64,000 nt of DNA from the NCBI GenBank assembly GCA_015709675.1, contig CP054182.1:2211448-2275447 (forward strand), in the 5' to 3' direction. This DNA comes from Ignavibacteriales bacterium. Lineage in GTDB: Bacteria; Bacteroidota; Ignavibacteria; Ignavibacteriales; Ignavibacteriaceae. This document shows positions 16,801 to 24,418 of this stretch, piece after piece. The notes under the pieces were generated by a model. The model was given only the letters and a program-made list of their open reading frames with translations. It was not told the origin of the DNA and made no database searches. Position 1 is the first letter of the stretch. Each line of letters opens with the position of its first letter. Made by a program: the position numbers and the translations under genes.

Positions 16801-17231
16801 TCCAGATGCCATTTGGTATCATCATGACCGGTATAGGCGTCATAAGTCTGGCGGGGGTTGTGGTGAATAATAATATCGTGCTGATTGATTTTACCAATCA
16901 GCTGAGGAAAAGAGGAAAAAGCCGGGAAGAGGCTGTCGTTTTGGCTGGACTGACCCGTTTCAGGCCGGTAACGCTAACGGCGATAACTACCATCCTTGGC
17001 CTGATTCCTCTTTCATTCGGAATCGGGTTTGATATTTATTCTTTCACCTTCTCTTTCGGAAGTGAAAGTGCAGACTTCTGGAAATCCATGGGTATTGCCG
17101 TGATTTTCGGTCTTGGTTTTGCGACATTCCTGACTCTGGTACTGGTCCCGGTAATTTATCTGACCATTGAAGAGGTGAGGGATACCCTTAGATTTACCCT
17201 GAAACGGGTATTTGCTAAAAAGGCAGAGTAA
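13875..17231 (+). CDS. RND efflux pump, inner-membrane subunit (HAE-1-like) with an extra membrane insert
   Basis: The 1,118-residue product is a full RND transporter with two periplasmic porter halves and the proton-relay helix in LALGMLVDNAIVIIENIYRF (TM4, paired acidic residues as DN rather than DD). Sequence after TM6 is unusual. Canonical pumps pass through a short amphipathic helix directly to TM7. Here about 100 residues (roughly 490-600) contain two additional hydrophobic segments (WYGVLSFFLIFVLEGVLAAF and ELIVTALAIGFTVWIF) before the TM7-like segment, suggesting 14 rather than 12 helices. The pump drives proton-coupled export, but the substrate is not predictable. It ends the operon just before a strong terminator. 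Confidence 0.92.
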   Translation: MKLTDIAIDNKTSVAILSIIIIILGITAYVGLPRESAPDISIPLVIVSTPYPGVSPEDIETLITQPIEKEINAIGEVKSIESSSFEGYSLVRVEFQSGYDIDEALRKVREKVDKARPKLPPDAEEPEVVEINFSEFPILVIDISGPIGLVKLKDIAEDLKDEFEKVDGVLEVKVSGGMEREVKVDVDVQKLQHYNIRFDDINRAIADENKTIPGGSIDVNQTSFLVRIPGEFSKPYIIENLIVKVKDGMPIYLRDVAEVTYSFKERTTYARLNSNDAVSISISKRVGENIIRIADEIKEKLAEKRELLPDDVKFSITSDQSEEIDLQVKDLENNIFSGLVLVIGVLFFFLGFRNALFVSAAIPFSMLISFFVLQLMGVTLNFVVLFALILALGMLVDNAIVIIENIYRFLEEGSDLITAAKKATGEVAWPVITSTFTTVAAFMPLLFWPGIVGDFMFYIPSVLIITLLSSLFVALVINPVIAAQFMKLEEQKAPKGLFGKILMPFHKSTVFFQNTLLPKTIGLYERTLRYAVGSPRDIHRKINKRNWYGVLSFFLIFVLEGVLAAFAPIWVELIVTALAIGFTVWIFTNTKLRFVFASLLTLVFFTQLYGAMNLGVEFFPTTQPQRIYVNVETPSGTNIEETNIITKEVEERLLGRDFSDVDDISVVVGSSTNPFDAGSSTPNKSTTTVQFADYADRDTSSIEISEMIREMVSDIPGAEISIVQQENGPPVGKPVNIEISGDDFTRLGQLAEGVIEYIKDVPGLVDLKDNFDAGKPELRIEVDREKAALYGLNTTLIANFIRTAINGTTPSKYRVKEDEYDITVRLRKDQRESVDALKNLKIIYNNDQGKTLSVPLISVATITTDKGPGAIRRKDLDRVVTITGEALEGENPNDVLQRVKDRLNGYQLPQGYTMEFTGQSKEQEEAAAFLGKAFLIAILMIFLILVIQFDSLNQPLIIMSAVIISLVGVFLGLITFQMPFGIIMTGIGVISLAGVVVNNNIVLIDFTNQLRKRGKSREEAVVLAGLTRFRPVTLTAITTILGLIPLSFGIGFDIYSFTFSFGSESADFWKSMGIAVIFGLGFATFLTLVLVPVIYLTIEEVRDTLRFTLKRVFAKKAE

Positions 17232-17241
17232 TTGCCCCAAA

Positions 17242-17274
17242 GGGGAAACCGTTAAAGGTTTCCCCTTTTTTTTT
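17242..17274 (+). terminator. Intrinsic terminator of the RND efflux operon
   Basis: A perfect 9-base stem (GGGGAAACC / GGTTTCCCC) with a 6-base loop (GTTAAA) is followed by nine T residues. It begins 11 bases after the pump stop codon. Confidence 0.93.
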
Positions 17275-17320
17275 ATCTTTGCTGTGTACTTTATATGTTT
17301 TTTGAAAAGTTATTCCAGGC

Positions 17321-18319
17321 ATGATCTTTTTTATTGCGGTAAGTTTGCTTGCGGCCGATTTCTTTATTGCTCTGATAATAAAGAATCTGCTGAATGGTCT
17401 GCCATGGAATAATTTCCCGCTCTGGTATGCCGGTACCCTGATTGGCATTTTTATAAACGGACTGATAATCCTTCTCCTGGTAATTCTAAACTTCCGCACC
17501 TCTTCAAAAGAAATAACTCAGTACCGCAGGATTCCTCTGCTCACCTTTACCGGTATTCTAATACTTCTTGCCGGTTATGCACTGATGGTTTACGGTATTT
17601 TTGATCTTAGAGAGGTTGTTTATTGGGATTATCAGCTTTCTTATATATTACCGGGCATTCTATTCACGCTCCGGTATTTAATTCTGCTCGGGATTCTTTC
17701 ATTTCTCTGGCTGAAGGTTTTTAGAACTGAAGCAATGTTTCCGCTTCGCCTGATCGTAAATATTCTTTATGGTGCTCTTTTACTGACCGGTTTTGCCCTC
17801 TTTTATAGTTTTACAGCAAATCCGCCACTCTATGACAAAGGCAACGTGTATAAAACTGGAGTTGTTCTTGGTGCAGCGGTAAAAAAAGATAACACTCCAG
17901 GCTCAGCCCATTTGCGGCGGCTTGATGCAGCACGACAACTGCTTCAAGAGGGAGTTATATCGGATATTTTCCTGACAGGTTCAAATACCCCTGGCAAAAT
18001 CAGTGAGGCGGAGGCAGGGCAGAGTTACCTTATAAAAAAGGGTATATCCAAAGAAGTAATACGGTTTGAGAAGGAAACAACCTCAACTGTTGAGCAAATC
18101 AGATATATTGACCAGGTAATGCCTGATCAGACCCCTGATAATCAGATTATTATCATTTCTGACGGATTTCATCTTCCAAGAATTCATCAGATTGCATCCT
18201 TTTATAACCTCAGAGTTAATCTTCAGGAAACCGAAGAAAACCTCTCCATTACACAGAAACTGTACCTCTCTTCCAGGGAGGCAGTTGCATTACTTATTTT
18301 CTGGCTTTACGGCATTTAA
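17321..18319 (+). CDS. DUF218/YdcF-family membrane protein (SanA/ElyC-like)
   Basis: The first half of this 332-residue protein has about five or six transmembrane segments. The second half (about residues 180-325) is a DUF218 domain: GVVLGAAVKKDNTPG, then LRRLDAARQLLQEG, IFLTGS, EAEAGQSYLIKKGI, and IIISDGFHLPR. Family members such as SanA and ElyC act in envelope or peptidoglycan-precursor homeostasis, but the chemistry is unresolved. It is followed 11 bases later by nusB, so the two may be co-transcribed. Confidence 0.85.
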   Translation: MIFFIAVSLLAADFFIALIIKNLLNGLPWNNFPLWYAGTLIGIFINGLIILLLVILNFRTSSKEITQYRRIPLLTFTGILILLAGYALMVYGIFDLREVVYWDYQLSYILPGILFTLRYLILLGILSFLWLKVFRTEAMFPLRLIVNILYGALLLTGFALFYSFTANPPLYDKGNVYKTGVVLGAAVKKDNTPGSAHLRRLDAARQLLQEGVISDIFLTGSNTPGKISEAEAGQSYLIKKGISKEVIRFEKETTSTVEQIRYIDQVMPDQTPDNQIIIISDGFHLPRIHQIASFYNLRVNLQETEENLSITQKLYLSSREAVALLIFWLYGI

Positions 18320-18330
18320 ATAGAATATAT

Positions 18331-18819
18331 ATGATTACCATCGGCAGACAAAAAAGCAAACGAAGAATTATCAGGGAAAAAGTATTACAGGTACTGTATG
18401 CTTATTATTTTAAATCTGAGGGGATTGATCATCTGTTCAACACGGTTTTTGAAGATGTAAAGAAGGGGCCTGACCGTGATTTCGGCCGGAGTCTGGTTGA
18501 TAAAGTTATCATCAACTGGAAGCGGTATGATCTTGATCTTGAAACAAATGTTCAGAACTGGGTTATTGAACGTATCGCGATTCTTGATCTGATCATCATA
18601 AAAATGGGCATGGCGGAAATAAATGAGTTTCCTGAAATACCCCCGAAAGTTACCATCAATGAGTGTATTGAAATAGCCAAAGAGTTCAGTACTGATGAAA
18701 GCGGTAAATTCGTGAACGGTATTCTTGACCGGTATCATGGAGATCTGAGGAAGTCTGATAAACTTAACAAAAGCGGTCTGGGGAAAATTGATAAACCAGC
18801 CAAGGGAAGTCATGGTTAA
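18331..18819 (+). CDS. nusB: Transcription antitermination factor NusB
   Basis: The 162-residue product is an all-helical NusB. It starts with RRIIREKVLQVLYAYYF and has the central WVIERIAILDLIIIKMGMAEINEF and the VTINECIEIAKEFSTDESGKFVNGILD segment typical of the family. NusB binds boxA RNA with ribosomal protein S10 and allows antitermination of rRNA operons. The C-terminal 20 residues after GILDRY are a Lys/Gly-rich extension. The next gene overlaps its end by 8 bases. Confidence 0.94.
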   Translation: MITIGRQKSKRRIIREKVLQVLYAYYFKSEGIDHLFNTVFEDVKKGPDRDFGRSLVDKVIINWKRYDLDLETNVQNWVIERIAILDLIIIKMGMAEINEFPEIPPKVTINECIEIAKEFSTDESGKFVNGILDRYHGDLRKSDKLNKSGLGKIDKPAKGSHG

Positions 18820-20056
18820 GAGTTCAGAGCGGTTCAGAATATTTATTTGGACTCTCTTTGATTTTGCCAATACTTCCTATTCAATTACGATTGTTACATT
18901 TCTTTATGCAGTCTATTTTAAGAAAGTTGTAGCGAATAATGAACCTGCAGGGGACCTTTACTGGAGCATAGCAACATCCTCCGCGATGATTGTTACCGCT
19001 ATACTTTCACCAATTCTGGGTGCTATTTCTGATCATTCCGCCGGTAAGAAACGGTTTCTGCTTTTTTTTACTATTATTTGTGTGGTATTTACTGCAGCAC
19101 TCTTTGGTGTTGAGCAGGGGGATATATTTCTAGGAATTCTTTTCTTTGTTTTAGCCAATATTGGTTTTGAAGCAGGGCTTGTTTTTTATGATTCGTTTTT
19201 ACCTGAGATCACCACTCCAAAAAACTATGGCAGAGTAAGCGGATATGGCTTCGCGATGGGATATGTGGGTTCACTTACCACGCTGATCATACTTTTTCCG
19301 TTCATAGAAAAGAATCTTATCAGGGAAAGTTTTCTTATCTCCGCTATGTTTTTTGCCATTTTTGCAACTCCGCTCTTTATCTTTCTGCAGGATAACAGAA
19401 GGCCAATGTTAAAACCGCAGAGTTATATAAAGACCGGATGGAACCGTGTATCCTATACCATCAGCCATCTGAAAAACTATAAAAATCTTTCCCGGTTTCT
19501 GCTTGCGTACTTCTTTTATATCGAAGGGGTAAATACTATTATTTTCTTTGCAGGAAACTATGCGAGCACCACACTGAAATTTACCGAACTGGAACTCATA
19601 GCGTTTTTTGCAACCGTGCAGACTACAGCCATAATCGGTTCAGTGCTGCTCGGAATCGCAGCCGATTCTCTGGGGCAAAAGAAGACCATTTATATCAGTC
19701 TCTATGTCTGGCTGGTAACTATCGCCCTTGCGTTATTTACTGAAACGAAAGAGGGATTTTATGTTGTAGGGTTGCTGGCAGGTACGGCTATGGGAGCAAG
19801 CCAGTCAACCAGCCGCTCCCTGATGTCAAAACTAACACCGGTGGACAAAAGAACCGAGTTCTTCGGGTTTTACTCACTTTTTGGGAAGAGTTCCGCAATT
19901 ATCGGTCCTCTTGTCTTCGGTATTATTTCAGTGATTACTCACAATCAGAAATTATCCATTCTGTCAGTGGGAGTCTTCTTCATCATAGGTATGTATTTGC
20001 TGAAAGATGTTAAGGACAATATCCCGGCTGAACAGAGTGAGCAGGTTACCGGGTAA
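18812..20056 (+). CDS. MFS transporter of the UMF1/Atg22-like family
   Basis: The product is about 414 residues with around 12 transmembrane segments. N-terminal landmarks are LFDFANTSYSITIVTFLYAVYF and AILSPILGAISDHSAGKKRFL; later come GASQSTSRSLMSKLTPVDKRTEFFGFYSLFGK, characteristic of UMF1-type permeases. ATG 18812 is preferred over an upstream in-frame TTG (18788), because AAGGGA lies directly upstream. The gene overlaps the nusB end by eight bases. Bacterial members are predicted solute or nutrient exporters or importers without a known substrate. It converges on, and overlaps by 11 bases, the minus-strand thioredoxin-fold gene. Confidence 0.88.
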   Translation: MVKSSERFRIFIWTLFDFANTSYSITIVTFLYAVYFKKVVANNEPAGDLYWSIATSSAMIVTAILSPILGAISDHSAGKKRFLLFFTIICVVFTAALFGVEQGDIFLGILFFVLANIGFEAGLVFYDSFLPEITTPKNYGRVSGYGFAMGYVGSLTTLIILFPFIEKNLIRESFLISAMFFAIFATPLFIFLQDNRRPMLKPQSYIKTGWNRVSYTISHLKNYKNLSRFLLAYFFYIEGVNTIIFFAGNYASTTLKFTELELIAFFATVQTTAIIGSVLLGIAADSLGQKKTIYISLYVWLVTIALALFTETKEGFYVVGLLAGTAMGASQSTSRSLMSKLTPVDKRTEFFGFYSLFGKSSAIIGPLVFGIISVITHNQKLSILSVGVFFIIGMYLLKDVKDNIPAEQSEQVTG

Positions 20057-20654
20057 CAGCCTCGGCCGTTGTCTGCTTTACGAGATTTACAATTTCTGCA
20101 GATGTGGATTTGCTGCCATCCTTAGCATACCAGGTATGCAGAATTTCTTCACGCTGATGTTTGGGCATACCGGCTGCAATGTGGCCTTTCATGATTTCAG
20201 CTATGGCGGCGGGCCTTGCACCCCACATGAAGAGTTCGGTTCCATCTTCATCAAAAGCTACCAATTTCGGAATGCTTCTAGCTCCGTTGGAGAGGTAATT
20301 ATCCATAATCTCAGGATAAGTATCCCTCAGGATAATTTTTACGTCAATATTTTTGTTAAGTTCAGCAAGTTTTATGATGGCCGGTACGTTTTGTGCCGTA
20401 TCGCCACACCAGCCTTCTGAGATAATCATCCAGGTCTGGCGGCCTTTAACCGATTCAAAAGCGCTGACTGCCCCGTCATCCGGCTTAAAGGTAGTATTAA
20501 TTCTTTTCATTCTCCTTAAGTTCAGAGGATAATAACCGAGCTTCTCCCTGAGTGTTTCATCGGCATCTGCCGGAACCGGAGCGGCTGCGGTTTCCTCCAT
20601 GTGTTTCATAAAATCTTGGTATGAGATACCTGCTTCTTTTATCTTTTCTAACAT
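20046..20654 (-). CDS. Cytoplasmic thioredoxin-fold protein with a WCGD active-site-like motif
   Basis: The preferred start is ATG at 20654 (MLEKIKEAGISYQDF), giving about 202 residues; the frame is open further upstream but that part looks like non-coding sequence. The motif SEGWCGDTAQ stands where thioredoxin has WCGPC, so only one of the two redox cysteines remains. NGARSIPKLVAFD later provides the cis-proline region. Proteins of this kind are a recognised thioredoxin-family group in Bacteroidota and relatives; disulfide reduction with one Cys is unlikely, and the activity is unknown. No signal peptide is present. It overlaps the end of the MFS gene by 11 bases. Confidence 0.8.
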   Translation of the reverse strand: MLEKIKEAGISYQDFMKHMEETAAAPVPADADETLREKLGYYPLNLRRMKRINTTFKPDDGAVSAFESVKGRQTWMIISEGWCGDTAQNVPAIIKLAELNKNIDVKIILRDTYPEIMDNYLSNGARSIPKLVAFDEDGTELFMWGARPAAIAEIMKGHIAAGMPKHQREEILHTWYAKDGSKSTSAEIVNLVKQTTAEAVTR

Positions 20655-20819
20655 TTTTCCACGTAGTTGTTTATGTGAATTGGTAAGGGTTAGATAGATA
20701 CAAAGGGAATCAGATTCAGCTATTCGTCGGGATTGCACAAATTTTTTTTATGAATGTATAATTTATTGTACAGCTGCAAACTCTCTGACCCGATTTTGAA
20801 CTGATTTAGGGCTTTTTGG

Positions 20820-20836
20820 ATGGCACAATTCTTGGC
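20820..20836 (+). promoter_or_regulatory. Sigma-54-like promoter upstream of the DUF6600-like gene
   Basis: TGGCACAATTCTTGG starts at 20821. It matches the sigma-54 consensus TGGCACRNNNNTTGC except for G in place of C in the last position; a GC dinucleotide is present one base later. It lies 38 bases before the start codon and is followed by a good AAGGAG ribosome-binding site. No activator-binding site or RpoN gene can be shown in the window. Confidence 0.4.
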
Positions 20837-20872
20837 TTATAAGGAATAAACACAACTTTAAGGAGTTTGGCC

Positions 20873-22138
20873 ATGAAAAAGATAGTATTTGCACTCGTTA
20901 TTCTGCTTTTTAGCGGAGTTTTTGAAACAGAAGGAAGAGGACGTTTTACGGTATCCTTCAATGTTTTTTATACGCAGCTGTCTCCCTACGGCAGATGGAT
21001 TGAACTGGATGATAATTTAATCGTCTGGAAACCTGCCCGTAAATTCAGAGGATTTAAGCCTTACTTTTCAGGCAGATGGATCTGGACGAATTATGGCTGG
21101 TACTGGGATTCTTACGAACCTTTCGGAAATGTAGTTTATCATTACGGCCGCTGGATGTATGATTACTATTACGGCTGGGTATGGGTTCCAGACTATGAAT
21201 GGGCTCCTGCCTGGGTTGAATGGTGCTATGATGATGATTATATCGGCTGGGCTCCGATGAGACCTTTGGTTACCGTGAACATCAGATTTAACTATAGTTA
21301 TCATTTTGACAAATACAGATACAGAGAATACAACTTTGTCCGCTACCGTGATTTTGGTTCTCACAGAGTACAGGACAAAATTTTCAGAGAAAGAGATAAT
21401 GAACGGTACTTTAATAATGCACGGCTCCGCTCTGAGGTAACCCGTGACCGCGACAGAATTCTCAATAACGGAATAGACCGTGATTTTGTCCGCTTAAGAG
21501 GTGCATCAGTTGATGATGAGAGCAGAATCCACATAACCGGACGTGATGCACGCAACGCTGATGAACTGGTAACCAAAGACAGATCAGTTATCAGAGTTAA
21601 AACGATCAGCAGAGATGAAACTGAAGTACGTGAAGTAAAAAATATCAATATCGAAAAAAGAGAAAGCCGCGATGGTGAATTAATTCGTGATATTGATAAT
21701 ACCAAAGATGTGCGTGAAAGAGTTACGACTGATGAAAAGAAGCGTGATGTCTCAGATTTCAGAATGAAGGAAACCGACAGCAGCCCGAAATGGAATGAAC
21801 GCAGAATTAAGGAAAGTATGGAAAATCGGGAAGTCCGCGACAAGAAAGATGTACGCGAAAACCGGAATGATTCGGAAGTTAATCTTTTTGACTTACTCCT
21901 GGGAGAAAGGAAAGAAGAGACAAATCAGAAGAGTGAAGTAAGAACCGAATCTGAACGCAAGAACAATACGGTAAACCGGGACAGAAATACGGTTAATGAG
22001 CGTAAATCTGAGGAGAAGAGAGAAACGGTAAACCGCGATAATTCCTCTGAACGTAACAGGGAAAAGCAGGAAAGCAAACGCCGTGACAATTCTTCCGAAC
22101 GGAAAGATGACCGTGAAAGAACACCACGCAAACGATAA
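20873..22138 (+). CDS. Secreted DUF6600-like protein with a Trp/Tyr-rich domain and a charged Arg-rich tail
   Basis: The product has about 421 residues. The ATG at 20873 is chosen because AGGAG lies seven bases upstream. A signal peptide (KKIVFALVILLFSGVF) is followed by a domain (about residues 25-150) of repeated W/Y/G motifs: SPYGRWIEL, YFSGRWIWTNYGWYW, GRWMYDYYYGWVWVPDYEWAPAWVEW and IGWAPM. This matches proteins annotated DUF6600. The remaining 270 residues are low-complexity and dominated by R, E, D, N and K, predicted disordered. The family's function is unknown; the aromatic domain could bind glycans or mediate envelope assembly. The gene stands alone and ends at a bidirectional terminator. 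Confidence 0.8.
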   Translation: MKKIVFALVILLFSGVFETEGRGRFTVSFNVFYTQLSPYGRWIELDDNLIVWKPARKFRGFKPYFSGRWIWTNYGWYWDSYEPFGNVVYHYGRWMYDYYYGWVWVPDYEWAPAWVEWCYDDDYIGWAPMRPLVTVNIRFNYSYHFDKYRYREYNFVRYRDFGSHRVQDKIFRERDNERYFNNARLRSEVTRDRDRILNNGIDRDFVRLRGASVDDESRIHITGRDARNADELVTKDRSVIRVKTISRDETEVREVKNINIEKRESRDGELIRDIDNTKDVRERVTTDEKKRDVSDFRMKETDSSPKWNERRIKESMENREVRDKKDVRENRNDSEVNLFDLLLGERKEETNQKSEVRTESERKNNTVNRDRNTVNERKSEEKRETVNRDNSSERNREKQESKRRDNSSERKDDRERTPRKR

Positions 22139-22155
22139 TCCTAAATACTGGTAAT

Positions 22156-22186
22156 AAAAAACCCGCTCACTGAGCGGGTTTTTTTT
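22156..22186. terminator. Bidirectional intrinsic terminator between convergent genes
   Basis: The inverted repeat ACCCGCTCA / TGAGCGGGT has an A-tract on the left and a T-tract on the right, so it can terminate transcription on both strands. It lies between the DUF6600-like gene and the CHASE2-cyclase gene. Confidence 0.88.
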
Positions 22187-22193
22187 ATGGTAA

Positions 22194-24413
22194 TTATTTT
22201 GTTTTAAGGTGATATACACCGTCCCAGTCAGCCGGGGGCGGATCCTGAATCAGTGACTTGCAGCGTTTAATATACATGGACGAAGTATAATCGTCCGGAT
22301 CGTGCGTCAGCGCTTCTTCAAAGAAACTGATTGCCTTCTCGAAATTCATGGATTTGTATTCATGTAATCCCTTATTATAAGCCTCAATGCATTTTACTTT
22401 CCTTTCAGGGAGTACATTTTCAACAAAATCAAAAACTTCATAAACTTTAATTGGTACTGATTTTCCTTTTACCGTCAGGAAATCAAGTTCTCTTGTATGG
22501 AAGCGGTCTTTTACCTGTTCATATGTAGAGTCAGCGATCATGATGCTTGACCCATATTCCTTATTTGCACCTTCAAGGCGTGAAGCCAGGTTAACGTTAT
22601 CTCCCATAACGGTATAATCAAACCGCTGGACACCGCCGACGTTACCAACAACCATATCACCGGTGTTGATTCCCATTCTTGCGTGAATCAGCGGCTGACC
22701 TTCCTGACGCCAGCGCTCCACCATTTCTGCAATTTTCACCTGCATATCCAGTGCGCTTTTAACAGCAAGATATGCATGATCCTTAGTTGGTGTTGGTGCG
22801 CCCCAGAATGCCATGACTGCATCGCCGATGTACTTATCAAGGGTACCTTTATTATCAAACACAATCTGTGTCATTGCGCTCAGATACTCATTAAGAAACC
22901 GGACCAGTTCTTCCGGCTCTTTGTTTTCTGAAAAGGTAGAGAATCCGGCTATATCGCTGAAAAATACTGAAAGTTCTCTCCGCTCGCCGCCAAGCTGCAG
23001 TTTATCCGGGTCAGAAATAAGATCATCAACCACCGCTCCGCTTACATACTGGCTGAACATTCCTTTAATCATACCCTTCTGCTTCCTCTCTGAGATGAAC
23101 TTATAAGCAGTGCTTCCTATATAACCCAAACCTACCGCAAGGAAACTTGTGTAGAGGGTAAAGAGGAAGTTAAATTCAGCAAAAAGGTAGAACGAAATTT
23201 CACGAAGTCCGAAGAAAATAGCTGCGACAATAATCAGGTTAAGCCCCTCAACAAGCAGACCGCTTGCAAACTTAAGTTCTTTGAGGAGGTAGGAGAGAAA
23301 GAAGACGCCGATTCCGAGAATAAGGGTTATCAGAACTTCAAGCCAGATTGGCTGCTTTACAATGAAATCCTGGTTGAGAATATTCTGCAGTGCATTGGCG
23401 TGGATTTCAACTCCGTAAATCAGGTTGTCTCCTTCTTTTTCGCCGCGTGCAAACGAGATGGGGAGTATATCCTTATCCTCCGGCATGGTTGAACCAATGA
23501 GAACTATTTTATCCTTGAATATACCGCTGTATTTTAAACCCATCGGCATACCGGTTGTCTCGTTTATGGTTTCATCATCCCACATATTAATCGGAATCTC
23601 AAACTCAATCTCATCACGAGTCATGAACTCCTGATCATCCAGAACGTTTATGAAATCGAAATACTGAAAACTTCTGCTGGGGCCGTAGAAATTGAGCAGC
23701 ATGGAAACATTATCATACTTTGGGATCTCAATATCCGAGTGAATAAAATGTCCATCAGTGTTTTCAGCCAGGTGGAAATTCGTCTTACCTGTGTATTTAT
23801 TAAGCAAAGCAAAACTAAATGTCGGAACCAGTCGCTCTGTTGTGGAGGAATACATAAAGGGGAGATACCGTCTTACCACTCCGTCATTGTCGCTGACCAC
23901 CTGTACAATTCCAATGGAAGAATCAGCTTCAAAATAAACACTTTCAAAATTCTCATTCTGACTGGTAAGAGTATATTCATCGCCCTCAACATTCATCACC
24001 TTGCCGGCAACTACAATGTTTCCGTATTCCCGGATAACATTAAACATTGCCGAGTCATTCATCGGATCATATTTATCCGGACTCGACATCACAATATCTA
24101 TACCGACCGCTTTAGCTCCTGCCTCATTCAGGTTTCTTATTACCTTGGCAAATGTGCTGCGGGGCCAGGGCCATGCTTCAGCAATATTGTTGTAGGTATT
24201 CTGAGTTATTTCAAGGATGATGACATCGGAGGAATCTTTAATCGGAATAACGCCTCTTTTAAGAAAGCGTTCATCAATGTGTTTTTGTTCGAGTTTGGTG
24301 AGGGGATCTAATTTGAGAAAACTGACCTGGGTCAGCAGTACTACAAGTACTGCTAACCCAAGACTAATAATGAATCTAGTTAGGAAATCGCCTTTATCTT
24401 TTTTTTTACCCAT
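22194..24413 (-). CDS. CHASE2-domain class III adenylate cyclase with a C-terminal TPR
   Basis: The 739-residue product has an N-terminal transmembrane helix, an extracytoplasmic CHASE2 sensor domain (about residues 40-330), three more membrane helices (about 345-440), and a class III cyclase domain (about 475-660). Metal-binding aspartates are in FFSDIAGFS and YIGDAVMAFWG; the Lys in LDKYIGD favours ATP as substrate. DYTVMGDNVNLASRLEG supplies the remaining catalytic residues. The protein ends in a TPR-like pair and the motif DPPPADWDGVY, which I recall from related CHASE2 cyclases. It is the last gene of an operon with a FecR-domain protein, suggesting envelope sensing coupled to cAMP. Confidence 0.93.
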   Translation of the reverse strand: MGKKKDKGDFLTRFIISLGLAVLVVLLTQVSFLKLDPLTKLEQKHIDERFLKRGVIPIKDSSDVIILEITQNTYNNIAEAWPWPRSTFAKVIRNLNEAGAKAVGIDIVMSSPDKYDPMNDSAMFNVIREYGNIVVAGKVMNVEGDEYTLTSQNENFESVYFEADSSIGIVQVVSDNDGVVRRYLPFMYSSTTERLVPTFSFALLNKYTGKTNFHLAENTDGHFIHSDIEIPKYDNVSMLLNFYGPSRSFQYFDFINVLDDQEFMTRDEIEFEIPINMWDDETINETTGMPMGLKYSGIFKDKIVLIGSTMPEDKDILPISFARGEKEGDNLIYGVEIHANALQNILNQDFIVKQPIWLEVLITLILGIGVFFLSYLLKELKFASGLLVEGLNLIIVAAIFFGLREISFYLFAEFNFLFTLYTSFLAVGLGYIGSTAYKFISERKQKGMIKGMFSQYVSGAVVDDLISDPDKLQLGGERRELSVFFSDIAGFSTFSENKEPEELVRFLNEYLSAMTQIVFDNKGTLDKYIGDAVMAFWGAPTPTKDHAYLAVKSALDMQVKIAEMVERWRQEGQPLIHARMGINTGDMVVGNVGGVQRFDYTVMGDNVNLASRLEGANKEYGSSIMIADSTYEQVKDRFHTRELDFLTVKGKSVPIKVYEVFDFVENVLPERKVKCIEAYNKGLHEYKSMNFEKAISFFEEALTHDPDDYTSSMYIKRCKSLIQDPPPADWDGVYHLKTK

Positions 24414-24418
24414 AGAGC

